Below are positions 1-8,871 of a stretch of DNA of 64,000 nt, piece after piece. The stretch is taken from assembly GCA_030429565.1 (NCBI GenBank), contig JAUIFE010000015.1, positions 62,001 to 126,000 of the forward strand. Reading direction: 5' to 3'. Made by a program: the position numbers and the translations under genes. Position 1 is the first letter of the stretch; each line of letters starts with the position of its first letter. Source of the stretch: Holophagae bacterium. GTDB lineage: Bacteria > Acidobacteriota > Holophagae > Acanthopleuribacterales > Acanthopleuribacteraceae. The notes under the pieces were generated by a model, which saw only the letters and a list, made by a program, of their open reading frames with translations, was not told where the DNA came from and ran no database searches.

Positions 1-474
1 AAGTAAACCACAACCGTCAAAAAACATTTTCATCAAATGCAGCTTCACACATGGTCCCGCCAAACGGCCGTCAGTTGAAAACGAAAACCGGGACACGCAT
101 CGCACGGCCTGCGCAAGTGAGCAAAATCGGGATTAACAGGATAGGGAAACGCGCACCGCCAGGCCTGGCCCACAACTTAAAGAACCGTGGCCAACGGCTA
201 ACTTCGCACAGCCGGGCCAGGGACCGACACATACCGGCAATAGGCCTCAGCCCGAGATGCCATGGGTTCTACAGACATCAAACAAAACTCTAATCAGCCT
301 TCACTTTCATACCGGGTGCCGTAAACTACGGGTGTCCCAAAATGCACCATCCCAAAATGCACCACTCCAGAACCCAAGGGTTGCGGGCTTGCAACATCGC
401 GTGTCGTTCCCCCTGGTCAAGTGGACCCGCTAAACGAACAAGCATCTTGTTTACCTACGGCAGCCCAAGTTGTT
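1..474. other. Left-edge region without a recognisable gene
   Basis: No convincing gene is visible here. The short open frames have no ribosome binding site and translate to Arg/Pro/His-rich sequence with no family resemblance. The one regular feature is a 15-bp unit (CCCAAAATGCACCAT/C) repeated twice in tandem at 336-350 and 351-365. The segment lies downstream of the minus-strand membrane protein gene and may hold its 3' untranslated region. No intrinsic terminator was found. Confidence 0.5.
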
Positions 475-1377
475 TCAGTAGGGTCTGGTTACCGGCAAAC
501 CGTCATCGGATGCAAGTCGCAGAATGACATCCTCAATGCGGCTGTGGAACTTGCTCGTGCCATAAAATGTCAAAACCGAAGCCACCAGGCACAACGCAAC
601 GGTTAACCAAAGATACCCGCCGCCAAACCACGAGCGAAAAGGGGAAAAAGCAATAACCCCAACGAGGACAGGCAACAGGAAACAGAGAATCACGACAAAG
701 TTGGCAAAATGGTTGAGAAACCAAACCAGATTAACCCGAAGCTTTACGCGCCGAAAATAGCCTGCCAAATCACGCTTTCCCCGCAAAGGAAACAAGGTCT
801 GCAGAAAAGGGTATTCATGAATGAAGGTCTGGAGTTGCGCCACAGCTTCTTTAAAGTTGCCGCAGGGTGGCAACGGCGATGACGAAATCACAGCGTTGAG
901 CTCGTTTAGATAAGCGAGTTCATCGTGCTTTTCCGCCTTCTCTTCCTTCAAGTTGCGTTGCGTGCGTTCGTGTAAAAAGGCGCGCAACCGTTCCGTCGAC
1001 GCCCTAATCGCCGTGTTTGAAGAAGAAAAACGCATTTCGTTGAGCCTTGATAAAAAAACATCAACTGCTTCGTTCGGCTCGCACTGCAGTACTACACGAT
1101 CCTTGTACCCAAATTTGAAATGAAAAAAATCGAGATACATCCTTGGTTGACCTGTCTCAAACCGGTAGGAATCCATCGCAACATCATCAAGCGCCCACAG
1201 GGGAATGGCCAGATCCGAATAAAGCCATAACCGATCCGGCGCAAGCTGCACCACAAGGTCTTGCCCCGAACGGTCCGGATCAGCAGCAAGGATCCGCACA
1301 CGAAGGGATACAAGCGTTTCTGCCGCCGTCGGCTGTGGCAAACGCCAAGCCAATGTCATTGCTTCCGATTCGTTCAA
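475..1377 (-). CDS. Hypothetical protein with two C-terminal membrane segments
   Basis: I do not recognise this 300-residue protein. Its N-terminal two thirds look soluble and mixed alpha/beta. A charged helical stretch around residues 125-160 (RTQRNLKEEKAEKHDE) could form a coiled coil. Two hydrophobic segments near residues 215-245 and 255-275 should anchor the C-terminal part in the membrane, with a short charged tail after them. The start is a TTG at 1377, chosen because a GGAGG lies five bases upstream. An ATG at residue 7 is the alternative. No partner gene lies next to it on the same strand, and the neighbouring GntR-ABC operon is divergent. Confidence 0.7.
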   Translation of the reverse strand: MNESEAMTLAWRLPQPTAAETLVSLRVRILAADPDRSGQDLVVQLAPDRLWLYSDLAIPLWALDDVAMDSYRFETGQPRMYLDFFHFKFGYKDRVVLQCEPNEAVDVFLSRLNEMRFSSSNTAIRASTERLRAFLHERTQRNLKEEKAEKHDELAYLNELNAVISSSPLPPCGNFKEAVAQLQTFIHEYPFLQTLFPLRGKRDLAGYFRRVKLRVNLVWFLNHFANFVVILCFLLPVLVGVIAFSPFRSWFGGGYLWLTVALCLVASVLTFYGTSKFHSRIEDVILRLASDDGLPVTRPY

Positions 1378-1733
1378 ACCATCCTCCCGAGTTGCCTTAC
1401 ATGCAGACAGAAGCGAAGATGCGCCGATTGGCCTGATCGCCGCAATATACTGCCTGGTTTTTTACCACCATCACTAAAACGGCGACAACCACAAAGGTTT
1501 TTCTCATGTACGTGGCGAACCAGGGTTCAACGCAACACCGGTGTAGGCGCCCCCCAAAAGAATCAGCGATGAGCAGGTCATTTGCCCAACCCAGAAAAAC
1601 CCGTCTCATCCTTTTACATCAAACTCAAGAAAACCGGTCTTGAGACCAAACCACATGCTATGGGTTGCCGGCCTGATGACCAGGTGATATAGTCCACCAT
1701 ATCACCTAGTCAATGGTGAACAGGAGCCTGACC
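1378..1733. other. Divergent intergenic region upstream of the GntR-ABC operon
   Basis: This 356-bp stretch separates the minus-strand membrane protein from the plus-strand regulator. Its right end holds the operon promoter and operator, listed separately. An additional 7-bp inverted repeat, CTCAAGA (1624-1630) and TCTTGAG (1638-1644) with a 7-bp spacer, could be a second protein site or a weak hairpin. The remaining sequence has no credible gene. Confidence 0.5.
1665..1707 (+). promoter_or_regulatory. Promoter and palindromic operator of the GntR-ABC operon
   Basis: A -35 like TTGCCG (1665-1670) is followed after 17 bp by a -10 like TATAGT (1688-1693). The -10 overlaps a perfect inverted repeat with 9-bp arms, AGGTGATAT at 1682-1690 and ATATCACCT at 1699-1707, separated by 8 bp. 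A symmetric site covering the -10 of the regulator's own operon is the classic layout for autorepression. GntR proteins of the YtrA type bind such TA-rich palindromes. That the encoded regulator binds here is an inference. Confidence 0.75.
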
Positions 1734-2123
1734 GTGAGCTACCCGATTCGTATTTCGACCAGCGATGATCGCCCGATCTACCGTCAGATTGTCGACCAAG
1801 TCAAAAAAGCACTGCTCACCGGCAAACTCAAGCCAGGACAAAAGCTTCCTTCTCATCGAGAGTTAGCTATTCACTTGGTGGTGGCACCGCTGACGGTGAA
1901 GGCCGCCTATACCCAACTCGAAACGGAAGGCTGGGTTTTGACCAAACGCGGCTTGGGCACCTTCCTCACCGAAATCAACCGGGACGAACACCGCAAACAG
2001 CGAGAAACCCGACTCGATCAGGCCATTGATCAATTAATCAAAGAAGCACAAGAACTCGGCCTCAGCACCGAAGATGTCATTCAACGTATCAAAGTTCGAC
2101 ACACTAAGGACCAGCCGTCATGA
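1734..2123 (+). CDS. GntR-family (YtrA-type) transcriptional regulator
   Basis: Small GntR regulator of 129 residues. The winged helix-turn-helix fills roughly residues 8-75, with the typical sequences RPIYRQIVDQVKKALL, GQKLPSHRELA and TVKAAYTQLETEGWV and a wing GLGTFL. Only a short helical tail follows, as in the YtrA subfamily, which has no large effector domain. The GTG at 1734 is preferred because AGGAG (1722-1726) precedes it by 7 bp. An in-frame ATG at 1713 has no such site. Its stop overlaps the ABC ATPase start (ATGA). Members of this subfamily usually repress the ABC transporter genes they precede, often in response to envelope-active compounds. That role is inferred here. Confidence 0.88.
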   Translation: MSYPIRISTSDDRPIYRQIVDQVKKALLTGKLKPGQKLPSHRELAIHLVVAPLTVKAAYTQLETEGWVLTKRGLGTFLTEINRDEHRKQRETRLDQAIDQLIKEAQELGLSTEDVIQRIKVRHTKDQPS

Positions 2124-3004
2124 GCGTACTTAAAGTCACCGATTTAAACGTTACCATTGGCAACACCTTGATCAATACCACGCCAACAATTATCGATCTG
2201 AACCTCGATCTCAACGAGGGCGACATTCTCGGCTTGCTCGGTAGGAACGGCTGTGGAAAAACAACCTTTATTCGAGCCTTGACCGGTATGATCCCCTACA
2301 ACAGCGGATCCATATCCTTTTTCGGCAAGGAGCTCCGAAACCATTCTTTTGAGATAAAAAAACGGTTCGGCTATGTCCCCCAGGATTTAACCTTCCCTAC
2401 CTACTTAACCGCTGCTGCTTATATAGATTTACATCGACAAATTTTTCCCACTTGGGACGAAACTTTTGCGCACCACCTCGAGAAACGATTCGACTTCGAT
2501 ACCTATCAAAAACTTCACAAACTATCAGTTGGTCAGCGCGCACAGGTTACTTTAGTGTGTGCACTGGCTCATAAACCGGAACTCCTAATCATGGATGAAC
2601 CGACGGCGGGATTAGACCCTATCGCCAGGAAATCCTTTCTCGCCCAAGCGGTCGAACTACTGGCTGAAAAAGAGACCACCGTAATCTACGCAACCCATCA
2701 ACTCGATGACGTCATGAGACTTTCGAGCAAAATCGCATTTATGGCAGATAAACACATTCAGCATGTTATCCCGCTTGATCACTTTGGAAATATGGCAACC
2801 TTAATGACTTGCGCCCTCGAGAACAAAAATAGGTTTCAAGATTTCCCAGATTGCCTTCACAGCACCGAGGATGAAACCGAAGCAAGTTGGCTGATCGCAA
2901 AACCCATCGATGAAGTACACGATCTCTTGAAAAACCAATCATATGAACCACCTCATCTCGAATCAGTCAGCCTGGACGCACTTTACGAAAGGATGCTTGG
3001 ATAA
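2120..3004 (+). CDS. ABC transporter ATP-binding protein
   Basis: A 294-residue cytoplasmic ATPase that should power the adjacent membrane protein. All nucleotide-binding motifs are intact: Walker A GRNGCGKT at residues 41-48, Q-loop VPQD near 88, signature LSVGQ at 135-139, Walker B LLIMDE at 155-160 with the D-loop PTAGLD, and the H-loop histidine at 193. The last 75 residues extend beyond the core domain, as in export-type ATPases of the YtrB/CcmA-like group. It overlaps the regulator by 4 bp and its stop is followed directly by the permease ATG, so the three are co-translated. The substrate cannot be read from the sequence. Confidence 0.93.
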   Translation: MSVLKVTDLNVTIGNTLINTTPTIIDLNLDLNEGDILGLLGRNGCGKTTFIRALTGMIPYNSGSISFFGKELRNHSFEIKKRFGYVPQDLTFPTYLTAAAYIDLHRQIFPTWDETFAHHLEKRFDFDTYQKLHKLSVGQRAQVTLVCALAHKPELLIMDEPTAGLDPIARKSFLAQAVELLAEKETTVIYATHQLDDVMRLSSKIAFMADKHIQHVIPLDHFGNMATLMTCALENKNRFQDFPDCLHSTEDETEASWLIAKPIDEVHDLLKNQSYEPPHLESVSLDALYERMLG

Positions 3005-4723
3005 ATGCTACACTCACTCAACCTTAAAGTATCCCCGCTTAATTATTGCTTCATTGTCACAGCACCAATAACCTTTTTTAACACACTCCATTACTTAAAC
3101 TACCTCAATTCAGACGTCCCTCAAAAACTTAACTATATCTTCATTTCAGTATCTCTAATTCATACCATTCCGCTTTTTGTCTTCTTCTACAAACCCAACC
3201 TACCGGAGACACTGCGTTCTTTACCCATAAAAGCAACACGCTACTTCTTAGACGATCTTAAGATTTTCAACTCAATGCTAGCATTCTTCGCTACAGTCCC
3301 AGTTCTTTCCCTTTTTTTCCACCCTACACACTGGGACCTTCGCGACACAACAACCATGATCCTCATTCCGCTACTAATTTGGATCACCCGCTTAAATCAC
3401 TGGCGCACCTGCCGCCATCTACACCCTATAAATTTCGGCATATGTATCGGGTTCCTCGCAACCTCTTTGTATTACAATTTCAAAATCCCCTTAGTACTCA
3501 GCTTACTCATAATTTTATATGCCATCTTTGCCACCTACGACACCTACCATTTATTGGCAAAAAACCAAGACCTGCTTGGCGCAACACCGATACAAAAACA
3601 CCAAGGTGTCATCGATTATTCGATCATGGACTACCTCACCAAGCCACTATTTAGCCTGGCGGTCACTTTAAGGCATCCACTTCGTAAGAAAAAAAGCATT
3701 TACTTTTTTTCATTTTTCGCTGCTGCTCCGTTCGTTTGCCTCGCACAGGTGTCGGCTTACTCGGTTTCGTCGGGCCACTACGAAAACTTGATCAGTTACA
3801 CCCTCTTGATCTTCTATTTAAACGCCACATCGATCAATAAAAAAGTCGGCCTTGAAAGCCTCCCGATCCCGGCAAAAAACTTTAGCCGCCTACCGCAACT
3901 TTTCTCCATCATCATCGCCCTCGGTCTCTCCCTTTATATCGCAACGGCACCTAAGTATTTCGAACCCAGTCTAAAAACCTGGAAGGATCGTCGCCAGGTC
4001 CCGCCTCGGGCCACCCAACACCTGGTCGCGCCTCAAAGTTTTGCCCTCTACCCCCATCATAGCGAACCCTACCAAACCCAAGCTTTTGGGATGGTCAGCA
4101 TCCCGGTTCACCGTTTACTTTTTCTGCCGCAAGATCAAAAACCAACCATGGTGATGGATCAACAGACGGTGCCACTTGAGGGACTGCCCATCGCCTTCGG
4201 CCTTGTGGCCTATCATCCTTTCCCCATCAAGGAGACACTTCCGTGGGAACAGAACATCAAACACGCCCAAATGATCTTAAAATCTGAACTGAACTTATCG
4301 ATTTCGCGTGCTGATATCGAAAAAAACCTCATCTCCCTGGGAACACGAACTGAAGCACTCGCCCATTTCATCTACGAGCAATCTGAAAATCGCCCCATCG
4401 CATTGCCTCCGATATGGTTACGCATCGCTACCATTTTTACCCTGAGCCTTCTCCTGATTCTTGGCGCGACAACGGCGGCCGTTTTTTTGAAACACTTCAC
4501 CGGAACGACCGCCGCCGTCATTCACGGCACCTTTATCACCATCTTCATTTTCGGCTGGTTCACTTTCGACTTGGTGGGCGGCAGCAGGACTTACTTTGTT
4601 TATCTCGGTCTGCTATTGCAAACGTTCAAAACCTATCCTCTTGCCTTGCTCGCAGCGTTCTCCGTTTTAATTTTCTTCATTTTTAAGAGCGGCGATTGGG
4701 CCAGACGACCCCATGTCGGCTAA
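3005..4723 (+). CDS. Polytopic membrane protein, probable permease of the ABC system
   Basis: A 572-residue integral membrane protein. Hydrophobic segments cluster in residues 10-310, a soluble region spans about 320-465, and more membrane segments fill 470-565. It starts one base after the ATPase stop, so it is the obvious membrane partner, although I recognise no named permease family. The first half is clearly poorer in G+C and richer in TTA, AAT and ATT codons than neighbouring genes, which may mean transfer or relaxed codon selection. Its TAA stop is part of the 5-bp direct repeat bounding an inserted inverted-repeat element, so the present C-terminus sits exactly at the insertion point. 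Confidence 0.75.
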   Translation: MLHSLNLKVSPLNYCFIVTAPITFFNTLHYLNYLNSDVPQKLNYIFISVSLIHTIPLFVFFYKPNLPETLRSLPIKATRYFLDDLKIFNSMLAFFATVPVLSLFFHPTHWDLRDTTTMILIPLLIWITRLNHWRTCRHLHPINFGICIGFLATSLYYNFKIPLVLSLLIILYAIFATYDTYHLLAKNQDLLGATPIQKHQGVIDYSIMDYLTKPLFSLAVTLRHPLRKKKSIYFFSFFAAAPFVCLAQVSAYSVSSGHYENLISYTLLIFYLNATSINKKVGLESLPIPAKNFSRLPQLFSIIIALGLSLYIATAPKYFEPSLKTWKDRRQVPPRATQHLVAPQSFALYPHHSEPYQTQAFGMVSIPVHRLLFLPQDQKPTMVMDQQTVPLEGLPIAFGLVAYHPFPIKETLPWEQNIKHAQMILKSELNLSISRADIEKNLISLGTRTEALAHFIYEQSENRPIALPPIWLRIATIFTLSLLLILGATTAAVFLKHFTGTTAAVIHGTFITIFIFGWFTFDLVGGSRTYFVYLGLLLQTFKTYPLALLAAFSVLIFFIFKSGDWARRPHVG

Positions 4724-4725
4724 AC

Positions 4726-4899
4726 CCTAAAGGAAGCAATTTTCGGCAGCGAAATGGTACAACCTGCCGGGCTGCAACTTCTCGAAAAAATGCTCGCCGT
4801 CCCGACCCGCACGAACCAAGCGCGGCCCCATTTCGCACCCCAGGTCCTTTGGTACCAACATGTTGGGTAATTTTATCGACCCACATCATGCCATCTAGG
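4726..4899 (+). repeat. MITE-like intergenic repeat, copy 1
   Basis: This 174-bp element is bounded by the direct repeat TAAAC (4721-4725 and 4900-4904). The left end CCTAAAG and right end CATCTAGG are diverged versions of the family's terminal inverted repeats. The left half matches the 40.9 kb copy closely, including gCTGCAAC and AAAATGCTCGCCGT. The right half is more diverged but keeps CACC..AC and the CGACCCACATCA-like end. It begins directly after the permease stop codon and contains no gene. Confidence 0.8.
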
Positions 4900-5006
4900 T
4901 AAACTCCCCTTGCACTTCCGTCTTTTCTAATTTGACAAATTGAGCATTTACCAAAACGTGACGATAACCCACGAGGACGACACACAACCCAAAGGAGAAC
5001 GAATCC

Positions 5007-5846
5007 ATGGGGCAACACGGCTTTTTTCACCATTCGGGAAAAATGACGCTTTGGGGTCCAGCAATGGTGATGTTGCTCGCCTTGCCGCTTGCTTTGATCG
5101 CCGGTAACCTGAGCGCCGTATTGATTTACGTATTCGATTGGATTGCGGTGAAAATCGTGATCCTATTCGCCACAATTATCGGCCTTAGCTTTGCCGTTTA
5201 CGGATTATTGCGCGTCGGCCGTATTCGCAACACCACCTTCGCGCTAGTGGTTGGGTTTCTGGTTGCCATCCTTGCCTGGACCAGTTCATGGGTTGCCTTA
5301 GCCCAAGCGCTCATCGACGGACACCCATGGCTTTGGCACCCAGGCGATCTCTACGCCTTTGCCCAAACAGTTGCCGAGCAAGGCCGTTGGCAAAAAGGGG
5401 ATCAACCCATCCCGGCACTGGTTACCTGGTCGGTTTGGGTCATTGAAGCGCTGATGTTTGTGTCCGTGATTACCGTATTGCCCTGGGACTACTTGCGCAA
5501 CTCGCCCTACTGCGAGGACTGCGGCCGCTGGCTCGACGCGAACACCAGTGTCGGACCATTCGCGCCAGGCGGCGATCCTTATGCGATTCGCGCCGAGATT
5601 GAACGGGGCAATTTAAGCAGCTTGCTGTACCTGGGTCCGGCGCAAGACGCGCCCTACTGGGAGTTACAACTCCGTTATTGTGGGTTATGCGAAAACATGT
5701 ACCTCGCTAACTTGGTCCGTCTCACCCTCGACGACGAAGGCGAACACAAACGCCACAAGCTCATCCGCAATTTTTATATCAGCCGCCAACAGTACGACAC
5801 CTTGTGGGATCTGGATAAACCCGACAAGCTGAAAGGCCAATTGTGA
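5007..5846 (+). CDS. Hypothetical membrane protein with two CxxC pairs
   Basis: A 279-residue protein, not recognised. Four or so hydrophobic segments occupy residues 15-165. A C-terminal soluble region follows, with two cysteine pairs, PYCEDCGRW near residue 172 and YCGLCENMY near 228, spaced as in a zinc ribbon. The start has a good AAGGAGA site upstream. The gene stands alone between the inserted repeat and the convergent topoisomerase gene. A role as a membrane-tethered zinc-binding protein follows from the motifs but is not a functional assignment. Confidence 0.75.
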   Translation: MGQHGFFHHSGKMTLWGPAMVMLLALPLALIAGNLSAVLIYVFDWIAVKIVILFATIIGLSFAVYGLLRVGRIRNTTFALVVGFLVAILAWTSSWVALAQALIDGHPWLWHPGDLYAFAQTVAEQGRWQKGDQPIPALVTWSVWVIEALMFVSVITVLPWDYLRNSPYCEDCGRWLDANTSVGPFAPGGDPYAIRAEIERGNLSSLLYLGPAQDAPYWELQLRYCGLCENMYLANLVRLTLDDEGEHKRHKLIRNFYISRQQYDTLWDLDKPDKLKGQL

Positions 5847-5903
5847 GCAATGCCCCCCCGTGCCGACCCTTCCCCTGTCCCGGTATCGGCAACCGATGTC
5901 GCA

Positions 5904-8435
5904 TCAGCCTTTCGGTTTGACTTGCACCTGGCTGCTGTCATCAAGTTCTAAGTAGCCGTCGAAACTCTGGCCGTCTTGCGACTTAAACCCTTTGATCAGG
6001 GTGGTTTTTTTCTTTTCGATGAGTTTTTTGACCTGTGACGGCGATATCTTTTTGCCGGCAACTTCATACCACACCACAAAGCGACAACCCTCGCGGAAAC
6101 GGCCGCAGCCAAAACCGCGTTTGCCGGCCAGCAAGCGGCCCTGATTGCACTTGGGACAGGTTAAAGCCAGGATGTCTTGTTCGGTGACCTTGGTAGACGC
6201 GCTTTTTTCGACCTTCTCGACACGCACACCTTGGTTGGGATCGAGCAGCACACGGCCGTCGAAGCTGTCGCCGTTTTCGGCTTTAAAACCTTTAATCGTA
6301 TTGGTTTTCCCTTTTTCAATCAGAGTTTCAACCTGCTTTTTGGTCAGCTTTTTGCCGGCCATTTCCTTGTTAACCAACAAACGACAGCCCTGGCGGAAAC
6401 GCGTACAACCAAAGGCCTTTTTGCCTTCGACAATCCAGCCGGCGCGGCAGCGCGGACACAAGCCGAAGGTGGCCAATTCCTTGGGTTTTGGATCGGGTTG
6501 TCCGTTTTTCGGTGGCGCTTGGGCCTGACCACGGGTTTCGTTTTGGCGCGGCGGTGCGCTGTGCTTTTTCCGGCTTTGACGGTCTTCGCCGAAGTCACGG
6601 GCGCGCAGCGCCGGCGTGCGCCGCACTACCGGTAACATCTCCTGAATGAAGGCGACAATCGAGGAAACGTATTCAACGTGGGCCAAACGCCCGTTTTCGA
6701 TGTCTTTGAGTTTGCGTTCCCATTCGCCGGTGAGTTCCGGGCTGCGCAACGGGTCCAAGACCATGCCGATCAGCGCTTTACCCTTCGGCAAGGCATGGAT
6801 ATTTTTCTTTTGGCGTTCGATGAAACCGGAACGAACCAGTTTCTCGATGATCTCGGCGCGGGTGGCGGGCGTACCCAAACCCGAATCTTTCATGGCCTCG
6901 GCCAACTTGTCGTCGTCGACATCGCGACCGGCGTATTTCATAGCATTAAGCAAGGTAGCGTCGGTAAACGGCTTGGGCGGTGAGGTTTCCTTTTCGTTGA
7001 CGAACATATTGGTGACGCCGATTTGCTCGCCTTTTTTGAGCGGCGGAATGGCCTGCTTATCGTCGTCGTCCTTATCGCTTTTATCACTTGCATCGTCGCC
7101 TTTTTTGCCGCTGTCACTTTTGCTTTTGCGCGAGGGTTCGACCACGCGCCAGCCTGGCTCCAGTTCGATGGTGCCACGCGCCAGGAAGGTTTCACCGCCG
7201 ATATCGAGGGTAACGGTGGTTTCTTCCATGACTTGGTCGGGCAAAAAGATAGCGACAAAACGGGTGACGACCAGGTTGTAGATCAGAGCAAGCGGCCCGC
7301 TTAAACCGTTGGGCGGGCGGCGATCGGTGGGCAGAATGCCGTGGTGATCGCTGAGTTTGGTTTTGTCCATATAGTGTTTGCTGAGCTTGTGGCCTTGCTT
7401 CAGACGCGCCAGCGCGGTGGCTGCGTGGGGATGTTCCAAGGCGGCCAAAACACGGGGCAACATGGGCGCCATGTCTTCGGAAATGTGGCGCGATTCGGTA
7501 CGTGGGTAGGTAATCAGCTTGTACTTTTCGTAGAGTTCCTGGGCGTATTGCAAAACCTGTTTGGCGGTAAAACCAAAACGTTTGTTGGCTTCTTTCTGCA
7601 AGGTGATCAGGTCGTAGAGCTGCGGCGGCCGTTTGCGTTTCTTTTTCTTTTCGTACTTGGTGACGGTGGCGGTTTGCTCGGGTTTCAGTTGTTGCAGCAA
7701 GCGTTCGGCGCGCACCTTGGTGTCAATGCGGTATTTGTCTTCGGGATGCCAAAACTTGGCTTGAAAACCCGGCGCCAGGTCGGCAACCAGCTCGTAATAG
7801 TAGGCTTTTTCGAAGTTTTCGATTTCCCAATCGCGCCGCACAATCAAACCCAAGGTCGGCGTCTGGACGCGACCAATGGTGCACAACATACCGTTGTGCA
7901 CGGTGTAAGCACGGGTCATGTTCATGCCGACCAACCAGTCGGCTTGGGTGCGGGCCAGGGCGGCGTGGGCGAGATCGTCGAAATCGGCGCCAGGCTGGAG
8001 TTTGTTAAAGCCCTCGCGAATGGCTTCATCGGTCAAACTGGAGATCCACAAACGCCGGAAGGGTTTACTGCAACCGGTGTACTGGTAGATGAGGCGGAAA
8101 ATGTTTTCGCCCTCGCGGCCGGCGTCGGTGGCGCAAATGATCTCGTCGACGCTTTCGTCATTAAACAAACGCTGCACAATCGCCAGTTGCTTTTTAGTGC
8201 GTTCCTGCTCTTTGAGCACCCATTGTTCGGGCACAATCGGCAACTGGTCGAAACTCCAACGGCCGGCCCAGCGGCGGTTGTAATCGTTGGGTTCGGCAAA
8301 TTGGACCAGGTGGCCGAGCGCCCAGGTCACCACCCAGCCGTTGCCGCTGATGAACCCGTCACCGCGTCGGTTGGCTCCGAGATTGCGCGCAATATCACGT
8401 GCAACACTGGGTTTCTCGGCTAACACAACCTTCAT
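5904..8435 (-). CDS. topB: DNA topoisomerase III (type IA)
   Basis: An 843-residue type IA topoisomerase that relaxes and decatenates DNA by single-strand passage. The TOPRIM domain begins at residue 1 (MKVVLAEKPS, Glu7) and contains DAGREGE at 104-110. The catalytic tyrosine is Tyr310 in ITYPRTESRH. After a charged linker near residues 435-470 and the rest of the core, the C-terminus carries two homologous repeats. Each has a CxxC, an FGCxRFRxGC motif and a KKxTxIKGF motif, as in the zinc-bearing topoisomerase C-terminal repeat. The longest frame begins at a GTG (8447) that overlaps the AGGAG site, so the ATG at 8435, which gives the family N-terminus, is used. Confidence 0.96.
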   Translation of the reverse strand: MKVVLAEKPSVARDIARNLGANRRGDGFISGNGWVVTWALGHLVQFAEPNDYNRRWAGRWSFDQLPIVPEQWVLKEQERTKKQLAIVQRLFNDESVDEIICATDAGREGENIFRLIYQYTGCSKPFRRLWISSLTDEAIREGFNKLQPGADFDDLAHAALARTQADWLVGMNMTRAYTVHNGMLCTIGRVQTPTLGLIVRRDWEIENFEKAYYYELVADLAPGFQAKFWHPEDKYRIDTKVRAERLLQQLKPEQTATVTKYEKKKKRKRPPQLYDLITLQKEANKRFGFTAKQVLQYAQELYEKYKLITYPRTESRHISEDMAPMLPRVLAALEHPHAATALARLKQGHKLSKHYMDKTKLSDHHGILPTDRRPPNGLSGPLALIYNLVVTRFVAIFLPDQVMEETTVTLDIGGETFLARGTIELEPGWRVVEPSRKSKSDSGKKGDDASDKSDKDDDDKQAIPPLKKGEQIGVTNMFVNEKETSPPKPFTDATLLNAMKYAGRDVDDDKLAEAMKDSGLGTPATRAEIIEKLVRSGFIERQKKNIHALPKGKALIGMVLDPLRSPELTGEWERKLKDIENGRLAHVEYVSSIVAFIQEMLPVVRRTPALRARDFGEDRQSRKKHSAPPRQNETRGQAQAPPKNGQPDPKPKELATFGLCPRCRAGWIVEGKKAFGCTRFRQGCRLLVNKEMAGKKLTKKQVETLIEKGKTNTIKGFKAENGDSFDGRVLLDPNQGVRVEKVEKSASTKVTEQDILALTCPKCNQGRLLAGKRGFGCGRFREGCRFVVWYEVAGKKISPSQVKKLIEKKKTTLIKGFKSQDGQSFDGYLELDDSSQVQVKPKG

Positions 8436-8871
8436 AAAAAAGAACACTCCTACGGCAGGCCAGACGGCCGAGGTCGTTTGACGGCGGGTTCAAGCGCGGG
8501 TTTGGACGTCAAAAAAGGTCACCGCACTGTTGCGGTTTGAGCTTAAGGCAAAGGCAATCGACCGCCGGTGATCCTAGCAACAGTTGCGCGTTTCTCGCTA
8601 CAGGCAATCTGAAATAAATTGCTATGCTATCCGCAACATGGTTAACTGCGGTAAACTTGCACCACATCGAATCGAGAGATTTTCACCCAAAAAGGGCGCT
8701 TCTTGGCGGTGCCGGCGCACAACCTGTTGGGCTGCCTGGTGCAGCACCTTGACGTTGAAAAAGAGGCCGAATACCGGTATTTCTGCGCGTCGGACAACGA
8801 CATTTGCAAGCGTCGCGCGTACCGGCCGCCGATCCGTTCGAGAAACGGCCTAATACGAGGACACCAAACTC
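8436..8871. other. Divergent intergenic region with a repeat remnant
   Basis: This 436-bp gap lies between topB and the divergent propeller protein. The segment 8686-8760 reads like the left half of the inverted-repeat element family: ACCCAAAAAGGGCGC, then TCTTGGCGG and CAACCTGTTGGGCTG. No matching right end was found. An open frame of 89 codons crosses it, but it has no ribosome site and shares sequence with the repeat, so it is not called. Confidence 0.5.
8686..8760 (+). repeat. Partial MITE-like repeat (left half)
   Basis: The left-terminal motif ACCCAAAAAGGGCGC, then TCTTGGCGG and CAACCTGTTGGGCTG, follow the same order and spacing as in the full copies at 40.9 and 44.9 kb. The right inverted repeat and a flanking duplication are missing. 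It is most likely an eroded copy. Confidence 0.55.

Noticed and set aside
7341..8423. 360-codon plus-strand open frame
   Set aside because: It lies wholly antisense to topoisomerase III and reads as Gly/Phe/Val-rich reverse complement of that gene.
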